Below, piece after piece: positions 32,233 through 38,237 of a stretch of DNA of 38,237 bases. How positions within the stretch are numbered: position 1 is the first letter of the stretch; the number at the start of each line of letters is the position of its first letter. Under the pieces are notes generated by a model, which worked only from the letters and a program-made list of their open reading frames with translations, was not told the DNA's origin and made no database searches. Location of the stretch: positions 1 through 38,237 of the forward strand of contig DLBG01000086.1 of the NCBI GenBank assembly GCA_002494135.1. Reading direction: 5' to 3'. This stretch comes from Lachnospiraceae bacterium UBA7027 (GTDB lineage Bacteria > Bacillota > Clostridia > Lachnospirales > Lachnospiraceae). A program made the position numbers and the translations under genes.

Positions 32233-32484
32233 ATGAAAGAAGTCAATTACCGTCCCAAAGGGGTTTGTTCTGTTCTCATTCACTATGATCTGGATGATGA
32301 GAATAAAATTCATAACTTAAGTTTTGTCGGGGGCTGCAACGGAAATTTAAAGGCAATCGGCCGTCTTTTAGAGGGTAAGGATGCGCAGGAAGCCGCTGAT
32401 ATTCTTCGCGGAAACCAGTGCGGAAACAGGGGAACCTCCTGTGCGGATCAGCTTGCAAAATCCATAGACGAGGCGCTTGCATAG
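32233..32484 (+). CDS. TIGR03905-type TSCPD domain protein
   Basis: This 83-residue protein resembles the small TSCPD domain found at the C-terminus of B12-dependent ribonucleotide reductases. It has the core FVGGCNGNLKAIGRLLEGK and ends with CGNRGTSCADQLA, with TSCAD in place of TSCPD. Four Cys (12, 35, 63, 70) could bind a metal. ATG 32233 is used with AAGGAGAG upstream; the longer frame from 32110 overlaps metH. Function is unproven in the family. It is the last gene of the operon; no clear terminator was seen in the A/T-rich 144 bp downstream. Confidence 0.82.
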   Translation: MKEVNYRPKGVCSVLIHYDLDDENKIHNLSFVGGCNGNLKAIGRLLEGKDAQEAADILRGNQCGNRGTSCADQLAKSIDEALA

Positions 32485-32542
32485 CATTTGAAAATGCACA
32501 AAAAAATCCCAAAAACCATACAATTATTAGCAATTAAAACAA

Positions 32543-32571
32543 TTGCATTGTTTTCGTGAAATAAATATAAT
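32543..32571 (+). promoter_or_regulatory. Sigma-A promoter of the SCP2-domain gene
   Basis: TTGCAT (32543-32548), a 17-nt spacer and a perfect TATAAT (32566-32571) in an A/T-rich gap. The predicted start is near 32578, leaving a leader of about 50 nt before AGGAGG and the ATG at 32629. Confidence 0.75.
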
Positions 32572-32628
32572 AGCATTTGTTGATTCATAAACATATGGTT
32601 TTGAATTGTGATTTTAGGAGGAATTGAA

Positions 32629-33069
32629 ATGACGTACGAAGAATTAGTGAAACTTGCGAAGAAGACCTATGAAAAGGCTGACGCTTCCGCAGTAAAGGAA
32701 CATGTGGCAATCCAGTTTAACGTAACCGGTGAAGCCGAAGGTGCTTTCTATCTGGAAGTAAAGGACGGAAAGGTTTCCGTTGAGCCTTATGAGTACTATG
32801 ACAGAGATGTAATTGTTACCGCAGAAGATACCGTTCTTGCTCAGATTGCAAACGGCAAGCTTGGTTTGGAGGCTGCTTATCTTTCCGGTAAGATTAAGGC
32901 TGAAGGTAATTTAAAGAAAGCTCTTCTCTTAAAAGAGTTAAAGGCAGCAGCAAAGAAAGCTCCCGCTAAGAAGGAAGCAGCTCCCAAGAAGGAAGCGGCA
33001 CCCAAGAAGGAAGCAGCAAAGAAAGCTCCTGCAAAGAAAGCTCCCGCCAAGAAGGAAGAGAACAAGTAA
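32629..33069 (+). CDS. SCP2 lipid-binding-domain protein with histone-H1-like Lys/Ala/Pro tail
   Basis: This 146-residue protein has an SCP2 (sterol carrier) domain at about 1-105, with FNVTGEAEGAFYLEVKDGKV, DRDVIVTAEDTVLAQIANGKL and AAYLSGKIKAEGNLKKALLL. In bacteria the domain binds lipids or fatty acyl groups in a hydrophobic pocket. The last 41 residues (106-146) contain almost only Lys, Ala, Pro and Glu in repeats of KKAPAKK and EAAPKK. This gives a strongly basic flexible tail like those of eukaryotic H1, chlamydial Hc1 or AlgP. AGGAGG lies 7 nt before the ATG; the TTG/ATT starts upstream are not used. Own promoter, strong terminator and codons typical of abundant proteins suggest high expression as a single gene. 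Confidence 0.87.
   Translation: MTYEELVKLAKKTYEKADASAVKEHVAIQFNVTGEAEGAFYLEVKDGKVSVEPYEYYDRDVIVTAEDTVLAQIANGKLGLEAAYLSGKIKAEGNLKKALLLKELKAAAKKAPAKKEAAPKKEAAPKKEAAKKAPAKKAPAKKEENK
32940..33063 (+). repeat. Low-complexity repeats encoding the Lys/Ala/Pro tail
   Basis: Imperfect in-frame units such as AAGAAGGAAGCAGC and AAGAAAGCTCC recur about nine times, coding KKEAAP and KKAPA modules. Purine-rich and prone to slippage, so tail length may vary between strains. Confidence 0.8.
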
Positions 33070-33096
33070 TTCGTTTCGTTCGATATATGTAAGAAC

Positions 33097-33126
33097 AGGC
33101 AACCGCTTACGGCGGTTGCCTTTTTT
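33097..33126 (+). terminator. Rho-independent terminator after the SCP2-domain gene
   Basis: A perfect 9-bp stem GGCAACCGC (33098-33106) with GCGGTTGCC (33112-33120), loop TTACG, followed by six T residues. Confidence 0.95.
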
Positions 33127-33167
33127 CGAAAAAAAGGGCAGAATGATAGCATTTCTTGTGTATAGTA

Positions 33168-33176
33168 TGTTATAAT
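33168..33176 (+). promoter_or_regulatory. Extended -10 promoter of the chemotaxis receptor gene
   Basis: TG-T-TATAAT gives a perfect extended -10; no good -35 lies 17 nt upstream (AGCATT). No sigma-28 (motility) consensus was seen. The predicted leader of about 55 nt contains a weak A/T hairpin (33196-33222). Confidence 0.6.
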
Positions 33177-33238
33177 TCCCTATATATGGCGATTTATCGT
33201 TTTTTTGATTCGAAAAACGGATAATAGAGGAAACGAAT

Positions 33239-34915
33239 ATGAGAAAATCCAACTTCACTTTACTCAAAATGCTTCTGATGTTTGGTCTGATTCCTTTGGG
33301 ATGTGCGCTGGCTGCATTTTTCCTGCTGACATATATTAACGTAACGAAGCTGATGCATACCAACACCAGAACGGAACTGGAACTTTGTAATGTGGAGTTT
33401 AACCACTATGTTGTCGAAGCTTTTGGAGACGATATGAATTCCGAAAAGTGGAAGAGTGCCAGAAACTACAGCTTCGTGGACAGTTTCCTGGACGAAGGAA
33501 TCGTCATGACGGTATATAACATGGATACCGCGGTTCTTTCTTCTGCCAGGGATGAAAACGGAAACCGTATCGAAGGACTGACGGCGCCTAACGATATTAC
33601 CTCGGAAGTTCTAAGAGGAACGAAGCACTATACGTCCGACAAGGTGGACATCGGTGGCGAAACTTACTTTGTTGATTATCTGCCGGTTAAGAATAATTCC
33701 GGCGATTATGTCGGAATGACCATGATCGGTAAACAGGTAAGAGAGGTAAACAGCCGTATCCGGGTGATTGCCCTGCGTGTTGTGATTGCGGGAATCATTC
33801 TGATTCTGCTTTTCTCCGTCGTAATCATTTTTGTGGCGGGAATCGTGAAAAAACCGTTCACGGAAATCGCAAACGCATTGGAAGTCTGCGCGGACGGACA
33901 TGTCAGCGAGGCATTCCAGATTAAGAGTATCGTAAAAGAGAACAAGAAAATGATATTCTCTCTCGGACAGTTCAGGGAGAGCTTAAACGGAACCGTCGAA
34001 GAGGTCAAGAATGCAACGGGTATCATGGGCGAGAACGTGCACTCCATCAACAGCCTCTCCGAGGATACCCAGACGGCAGCCAATCATATTTCCTCCGCAG
34101 TGGAAGAACTGGCACAGGGTGCACAGAGCATGGCCGAAAGCGTACAGGACGTAAACATGAAGGTTTCCGATATGGGCGAACGTGTTGCGGATATTGAGAA
34201 TAACGTCAAGAGACTTTCCGATTCCGCAGACGAAATGCATCAGATCAACCGCGATGCTTCCGACAGTATGGGTCAGGTACTTACTTCCTTTAAAGACACC
34301 ATCGAAGCGGTAAACAGCATTACCGAGCAGATTCTTCGTACCAATGATTCCATCGAAAAGGTGAACGAGGCGGTGGAACTGATCATCAGCATTGCAAGCC
34401 AGACCAAACTTTTGTCCTTAAACGCTTCCATAGAAGCGGCGAGAGCAGGAGAATCCGGACGCGGTTTTGCGGTTGTTGCAAAGAGTATCGGCGAATTATC
34501 CTTAAAATCGAATGAAGGTGCGACCAGCATCCAGCAGATTGCAAAAGAGGTGTTAATCAACTCCGAGGAGAGCGTGAAACTGGCCAAGAACATCCGCGAT
34601 GTCATTGAAGAAAGCCAGATGGATATCGAAAAGACAAGCAAGGAATTCGAGGCTCTCAATCTTGCAATCGAGGCAAATTTACAGGTAATCGGCGAAGTCA
34701 GGGAGAATACCAAGAAACTTTCCGCCATCAAGGAATCCATTGTTTCCAACGTAAGCGACCTCTCTGCGATTTCGGAAGAAAATGCGGCATCCTCCGAAGA
34801 GGTCAGCGCATCCATCGAATCCGTATCGGAGAACGTTACGGAAATCAACAATCAGATGTCCCAGATGGAAGCTCTCTCCACACATCTTTCCGATACCGTA
34901 TCCTTCTTCAGCTAA
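33239..34915 (+). CDS. Methyl-accepting chemotaxis protein
   Basis: This 558-residue receptor has membrane helices at about 10-32 and 178-205 around an extracytoplasmic ligand domain of about 145 residues, probably of the single-Cache type (PVKNNSGDYVGMTMIGKQV near its end). A HAMP domain (about 205-260) follows, then a long coiled-coil signalling domain whose hairpin tip reads SLNASIEAARAGESGRGFAVVA (centre AARAGESGRGFAVVA), the contact region for CheA/CheW. Methylation helices flank it (EENAASSEEVSASIESV). It signals attractant or repellent binding to the flagellar motor; ligand unknown. The start has AGAGG about 8 nt upstream. No other chemotaxis or flagellar gene is present in the window. 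Confidence 0.95.
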   Translation: MRKSNFTLLKMLLMFGLIPLGCALAAFFLLTYINVTKLMHTNTRTELELCNVEFNHYVVEAFGDDMNSEKWKSARNYSFVDSFLDEGIVMTVYNMDTAVLSSARDENGNRIEGLTAPNDITSEVLRGTKHYTSDKVDIGGETYFVDYLPVKNNSGDYVGMTMIGKQVREVNSRIRVIALRVVIAGIILILLFSVVIIFVAGIVKKPFTEIANALEVCADGHVSEAFQIKSIVKENKKMIFSLGQFRESLNGTVEEVKNATGIMGENVHSINSLSEDTQTAANHISSAVEELAQGAQSMAESVQDVNMKVSDMGERVADIENNVKRLSDSADEMHQINRDASDSMGQVLTSFKDTIEAVNSITEQILRTNDSIEKVNEAVELIISIASQTKLLSLNASIEAARAGESGRGFAVVAKSIGELSLKSNEGATSIQQIAKEVLINSEESVKLAKNIRDVIEESQMDIEKTSKEFEALNLAIEANLQVIGEVRENTKKLSAIKESIVSNVSDLSAISEENAASSEEVSASIESVSENVTEINNQMSQMEALSTHLSDTVSFFS

Positions 34916-34957
34916 GAGAATCATATAAATCAATATATTTTCGAAAGGAGAGCGACC

Positions 34958-35224
34958 ATGGCACAGTCCATCGAATATCGTTATGACACACAGTTACTGA
35001 TTGAAAGAGTAGACAAGGATTTGGACGAGGATGAAATCAACGATTACATCACGGACAACTTCGTAGGAGATTGTCTTCTTGCAGTTGGAGACGAGGAATT
35101 GATAAAAATCCACTATCATACCAATGAACCCTGGAAGGTTTTGGAATACTGCTCCACTCTGGGAGAAATTTATGACATCGTGGTAGAAGACATGGATCGT
35201 CAGGCAAGAGGATTAAAGGGCTGA
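34958..35224 (+). CDS. Small protein homologous to a C-terminal segment of FakA (DAK2/DegV partner)
   Basis: This 88-residue protein matches the segment of the fatty-acid kinase FakA/YloV that follows the DAK2 domain. It has YRYDTQLLIERVD (FakA has YCTEFLL at this place), FVGDCLLAVGDEELIKIHYHTNEPWKVLEYCSTLG and VVEDMDRQ, corresponding to GDSLVVVGDDELVKVHVHT and the IENMREQ motif. There is no nucleotide-binding DAK2 part, so it should not be a kinase alone. The full AAAGGAGAG SD and conserved pattern argue that it is a real gene and not debris. It could be a regulatory or protein-interaction module. thiN begins 16 nt later. Confidence 0.75.
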   Translation: MAQSIEYRYDTQLLIERVDKDLDEDEINDYITDNFVGDCLLAVGDEELIKIHYHTNEPWKVLEYCSTLGEIYDIVVEDMDRQARGLKG

Positions 35225-35240
35225 AAAGCCGGTTAAACAT

Positions 35241-35930
35241 ATGGTTAAAGAAAAAATCGGCATCCTGGTGGGGGCTTCCCCGCTGGGATGCGAGAAAGAG
35301 TATTTAAAAGAAATCCTTCTTTCGAAGGATACGGTATCGGTGGCGGCGGACGGCGGCCTTTCTTTTTTTGTAAAAGAAAAAATCACTCCCTCGTTCTGGA
35401 TCGGTGACAGGGATTCCGTACAGTCATCCGCTTTCGAAGAAGCAAAGATTCTTTTTCCAAAGCTTGATTTATCCCCCTGCCCCAGGGAAAAGGATGATAC
35501 CGATATGCGTCTCGGCATGGTTACGTTAAAGAATCTCGGAATCGGAAAGGTTCTCATTTTCGGCGGACTCGGCGGAGAAAGGCTGGATCATACCATTGCG
35601 AATATCCAGCTTCTGCACGAATTTGAAAAGGAAGGAATCCGTTCGATTCTGGTATCGGAAAAGGAATACCTGCTTGTGCTGACCGCAGGGGAAGAACTGG
35701 TATGGCCGAAAAACAAGGAGGGAATCCTTTCCGTTTTCTCGCTGGAGGAGGAAACGAAGATTTCCATCCGAGATCTGAAATACGAATACGAGGGAAGCTT
35801 AAGCAACAAAAAAGTGCTCGGAATCAGCAACGAGTTTAACGGCCGGGGAGGCAGAATTTCCGTCCGGAAAGGTACGGCGCTGATTGTTAGAAACGCGTAT
35901 TTTAAAACCGATGAAGAAATTTTTCCATGA
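35241..35930 (+). CDS. thiN: Thiamine pyrophosphokinase
   Basis: This 229-residue cytoplasmic enzyme phosphorylates thiamine to thiamine pyrophosphate with ATP. Its N-terminal catalytic domain shows AADGGLSFF, WIGDRDSV (usual form GDFDS; Phe/Leu replaced by Arg), PREKDDTDMRLG (the KDxTD motif) and FGGLGGERLDHTIANIQLL. The C-terminal beta domain binds thiamine and includes GISNEF near the end. Length is normal. The SD before ATG 35241 is weak, so translation may be coupled to the FakA-like gene. The MocR-type regulator follows after 40 nt. Confidence 0.92.
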   Translation: MVKEKIGILVGASPLGCEKEYLKEILLSKDTVSVAADGGLSFFVKEKITPSFWIGDRDSVQSSAFEEAKILFPKLDLSPCPREKDDTDMRLGMVTLKNLGIGKVLIFGGLGGERLDHTIANIQLLHEFEKEGIRSILVSEKEYLLVLTAGEELVWPKNKEGILSVFSLEEETKISIRDLKYEYEGSLSNKKVLGISNEFNGRGGRISVRKGTALIVRNAYFKTDEEIFP

Positions 35931-35970
35931 AACCGTCAATCCGTAAAAGAGCCTGAACCGGAGAGAATCC

Positions 35971-37062
35971 ATGCCAAAATACCTGGAAATTTATGAAGAA
36001 CTGAAAAAGGACATTACGGACGGGATTTACCCAAACGGCGGCAAAATTCCCGGAAAGCGCACCATGGCGGATGAAAAAGGGGTAAGCGTAATCACCGTGG
36101 AACACGCCTATGAACTGCTTGCCGAAGAGGGTTATATTGATTCCAGACAGAGAAGCGGGTACTATGTCAGTTACAGTGCCGGAGATTTTTTTCCGGGAGC
36201 ATCTGCCGGACATACGTCTGCAACCGTCCGTCCCGTATTCGAAGAAGAAAAAAAGAATACGGCCCCTCCGGCCGGAAGCTTTTCCCCTTCCATTTATGCA
36301 AAGACTGCAAGAAAAATCCTGTCGGGAAATCCGAAATCCGTGATGGAGAAGTCTCCCGCATTTGGGAACGAATCCCTGCGTCTGGCCCTTTCGGAGTATC
36401 TTTTAAGAAGCCGTCATATTAAAGCAAATCCGGATCAGATTCTGATCGGTGCCGGAGCGGAGTACCTCTACGGAGTGATTGTCCGCACCCTCGGCCGGGA
36501 TAAAATATACGGTATCGAGTCGCCCGGTTACCGGCGAATTGAGCAGACATACTTAGATGACGGTGCAAAAATCGAACTTCTTCCTCTCGGAAAGGACGGA
36601 ATCAAAAGCAGCAGTCTCTGGAATACCAAAGCGAGAGTTTTACATATCACTCCTTACCGGAGTTTCCCTACCGGTGTTACCGCGTCGGCCGGGAAGAAGG
36701 CTGAGTATTTAAAATGGAGCACTTCCGTAAACGGGATTCTGGTGGAAGATGACTTCGAATCGGAGTTTACACCGTCAAGGAAAGCGGAAGATACGTTGTT
36801 TTCCCTGGACAAGGCGGGAACGGTGCTGTATATCAACACATTCACGAAAACCATCGGTCCTTCCGTCAGAATCGCCTATCTTTTGATTCCGAAGAATCTG
36901 CTGAAACTCTTTCGGGAAAGAATCGGAGAGTACGCCTGTCCCGTTCCGACTTTGGATCAGCTGATTCTGGCCGAACTGATTGAAAACGGCGATTTTGAGC
37001 GGCACATCAACCGCGTCCGGAGACAGAACCGCTTAAACCGGATGAAAAAAGAGAAGAAATAG
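35971..37062 (+). CDS. MocR/PdxR-type GntR-family regulator, C-terminally truncated
   Basis: This 363-residue protein has a GntR winged helix (1-70; IYEELKKDITDGIYPNGGKIPGKRTMADEKGVS) joined to a fold-type I aminotransferase-like domain. The latter includes ILIGAGAEYLYGVI, VLHITPYRSFPTGVTASAGKK, ILVEDDFESEF (258-267) and the PLP lysine in NTFTKTIGPSVR (Lys293). Typical members have 440-490 residues. Here the frame ends in RVRRQNRLNRMKKEKK, just after the HIxRxRR motif that normally precedes about 80-100 residues of the small C-terminal subdomain. No continuation was recognised downstream. MocR proteins sense PLP or an amino-acid adduct; thiN next door and the loss of the small domain leave the ligand open. 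Confidence 0.8.
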   Translation: MPKYLEIYEELKKDITDGIYPNGGKIPGKRTMADEKGVSVITVEHAYELLAEEGYIDSRQRSGYYVSYSAGDFFPGASAGHTSATVRPVFEEEKKNTAPPAGSFSPSIYAKTARKILSGNPKSVMEKSPAFGNESLRLALSEYLLRSRHIKANPDQILIGAGAEYLYGVIVRTLGRDKIYGIESPGYRRIEQTYLDDGAKIELLPLGKDGIKSSSLWNTKARVLHITPYRSFPTGVTASAGKKAEYLKWSTSVNGILVEDDFESEFTPSRKAEDTLFSLDKAGTVLYINTFTKTIGPSVRIAYLLIPKNLLKLFRERIGEYACPVPTLDQLILAELIENGDFERHINRVRRQNRLNRMKKEKK

Positions 37063-37070
37063 GATATAAT
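37042..37070 (+). promoter_or_regulatory. Probable sigma-A promoter of the Tim44-like gene
   Basis: ATGAAA (37042-37047), a 17-nt spacer and a perfect TATAAT (37065-37070). It lies over the last codons of the MocR-type gene, so the promoter and the truncated 3' end share sequence. Confidence 0.6.
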
Positions 37071-37094
37071 ACGATTGTGGAAAGGGGTAAGAAT

Positions 37095-38183
37095 ATGAAA
37101 AAGAACAAAAAGAACAGAAACACAATCCGCGACCGGATTATCCTGCTTGTTCTCTTTGCCGCGCTTACCGGTGCACTTGCTTTGGGACTGACATTTCATT
37201 CGAGTGCATTCGGAGACTATAACGATTATGATTACGATACCGATACCGGCGGAGGCGACTGGGGAGGAAGCGACTGGGGAGACAACGATTGGGGCGGATC
37301 AAGCTGGGACGACGATGATTACGGCGGTGGCGGCGGAGATGTCCTTGGACTTTTAAGTCTGGTCAATCTTCTTCCTCCGAGAATGCGATGCTGTGCGATT
37401 ATCATAATCATCATCGTCTTCATCGTGGTTACATCCGTAAAGAAATCTAGGAGAAATAAGTCACAGCAGAATGTGACAGGAGGCGGTCCCGTGCAACAGA
37501 ACATTCCAATCAGGCCGCAGGCACCGAGACAACAGGCTCCTTTAGCAAACTTAAACATTCCGAACAGGGATGTGGAGATTTCGAATATCATCAAGGAAAG
37601 AGACGTAAACTTCACGGCACCCGATTTTATCGCCTTTGCAAAGAACGTTTACATGAATATTCAGGATGCATGGTGTAAGAGAGATCTCGAGCCGGTACGC
37701 ATGATGCTGCATCAGAATCTCTATGAACGCAGCGAGAGACAGATTCAGAGAAAAATCGCCGACGGCATTGTTCAGCATCTTGACCGATTAACCGTAAACG
37801 ATGCATACATGACATCCTACCGAAGCGATGCGCAGTATGAATACGTTAAGGTATACTTAAATTCTTCCATGATTGATTATCAGGTGAAGGAATCCACCGG
37901 CCAGATTCTGTACGGCGATCAGTCGACCCGCTGGACCATGCGTTACGAAATGACGTTTATGAGAAGCAAAGGCGCGAAGACGGCGGAAGCGGGAGCAAAG
38001 GAAATCGGCATCAACTGTCCGAACTGCGGAGCACCGCTTAAAGGCACCAGCTTCGGCAAGTGTCCTTACTGCGACAGTCTTGTTACGACAGGTCTTTACA
38101 ACTGGGTATTAAGCGACTTCAATGCCATCAAGAACGAATTCCACGATGAAGGAATTCAGATACAACAGGAACAGAACGTATGA
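37095..38183 (+). CDS. Tim44-like-domain membrane protein with Gly/Asp/Trp repeats and zinc ribbon
   Basis: This 362-residue protein begins with a basic N-terminus and a hydrophobic helix (15-36) that may be a signal peptide or anchor. Residues 40-82 are a low-complexity Asp/Gly/Tyr/Trp stretch with repeated DWGG, DWGDNDWGG and GGGGGD units. A second helix (99-116, mostly Ile/Val) follows, then a Gln/Pro-rich linker (123-155). Residues about 165-290 form a Tim44-like domain (FIAFAKNVYMNIQDAWCKRDLEPVR; the domain is also found in bacterial membrane proteins). A zinc ribbon has C308-PNC311 and C323-PYC326. ATG 37095 with AAAGGGG is preferred over 37077. Predicted topology: repeats outside, Tim44 and ribbon inside. 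Function in bacteria is unknown. Confidence 0.83.
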   Translation: MKKNKKNRNTIRDRIILLVLFAALTGALALGLTFHSSAFGDYNDYDYDTDTGGGDWGGSDWGDNDWGGSSWDDDDYGGGGGDVLGLLSLVNLLPPRMRCCAIIIIIIVFIVVTSVKKSRRNKSQQNVTGGGPVQQNIPIRPQAPRQQAPLANLNIPNRDVEISNIIKERDVNFTAPDFIAFAKNVYMNIQDAWCKRDLEPVRMMLHQNLYERSERQIQRKIADGIVQHLDRLTVNDAYMTSYRSDAQYEYVKVYLNSSMIDYQVKESTGQILYGDQSTRWTMRYEMTFMRSKGAKTAEAGAKEIGINCPNCGAPLKGTSFGKCPYCDSLVTTGLYNWVLSDFNAIKNEFHDEGIQIQQEQNV

Positions 38184-38237
38184 TTAAGTAAGGTTGAAAA
38201 AGCCCCGGGATAATCCCCAATGTCATTAAGTTAAGAG

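Noticed and set aside
32482..32505. Short inverted repeat GCATT/AATGC as terminator of the met operon
   Set aside because: Only 5 bp of stem and followed by A residues, not T.
32940..33060. CRISPR-like or satellite repeat
   Set aside because: Units are short, in frame, without spacers, and encode the Lys/Ala/Pro tail.
33196..33222. Leader hairpin before the chemotaxis receptor as a riboswitch
   Set aside because: A 7-bp, mostly A/T stem in a leader of about 55 nt; too short and lacking any known aptamer core such as c-di-GMP type.
38184..38237. GGGAT/ATCCC inverted repeat after the Tim44-like gene as terminator
   Set aside because: One-base loop and no T run; the window ends before a verdict is possible.

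Overview
This 38.2 kb window looks like chromosomal core DNA of an anaerobic Firmicute, most likely of the family Lachnospiraceae. The pointers are strong AGGAGG-type ribosome binding sites, MutS2 with a C-terminal Smr domain, the YhaM exonuclease, standalone small domains (AIR-synthase C-terminal domain, FakA C-terminal domain, TIGR03905 TSCPD protein), a cobalamin-dependent methionine synthase whose reactivation domain is a separate gene, and moderate GC. The assignment rests on gene content only. No rRNA, tRNA, CRISPR array, transposase or phage gene was seen, and the window is almost entirely coding: the largest gap between genes is about 170 bp.

Layout. 1-432 is the end of an MsmX/UgpC-type sugar ABC ATPase, closed by a strong terminator. 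550-4870 carries a histidine kinase/response regulator pair (4-nt overlap), an RluA-type pseudouridine synthase and S-adenosylhomocysteine hydrolase. 4967-8794, behind its own promoter, is a polar amino acid ABC importer (lipoprotein, permease, ATPase) followed by an unusual fusion of a DapF-type racemase/epimerase with endonuclease III. 8806-11881 is an operon with an excellent promoter: a 35-residue membrane microprotein, an AIR-synthase-like domain, an Lrp-type regulator, a class I aminotransferase and TrmL. On the minus strand, 17628 down to 11889, lie mutS2, a response regulator, a histidine kinase and a GT-C type membrane glycosyltransferase. Divergent from mutS2 run an HtrA-like protein that has lost its whole catalytic triad, yhaM, rlmD, a three-gene ABC-2 transporter and a PAP2 phosphatase, ending in a terminator at 24840.

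24940-32484 is the most coherent block. A Fur-family regulator is preceded by a promoter flanked by two palindromic operators. Without any visible terminator it is followed by znuA-znuC-znuB, a frameshifted small lipoprotein gene, metF, the MetH reactivation-domain gene, metH and a TSCPD protein. Zinc uptake and the zinc- and cobalamin-dependent methionine synthase may therefore share metal control. With ahcY at 3.6-4.9 kb, the window holds much of the activated-methyl cycle (SAH to homocysteine to methionine).

32543-38183 holds an SCP2-domain protein with a histone-H1-like Lys/Ala/Pro tail (own promoter and terminator), a methyl-accepting chemotaxis protein, a FakA-fragment protein, thiamine pyrophosphokinase, a MocR-type regulator that lacks its C-terminal subdomain, and a Tim44-like membrane protein with Gly/Asp/Trp repeats and a zinc ribbon.

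The items most worth a second look are the HtrA pseudoprotease, the DapF-Nth fusion, the H1-tailed SCP2 protein, the repeat tail on the first histidine kinase, the zinc/methionine operon with its frameshifted lipoprotein, and the membrane microprotein at 8882.
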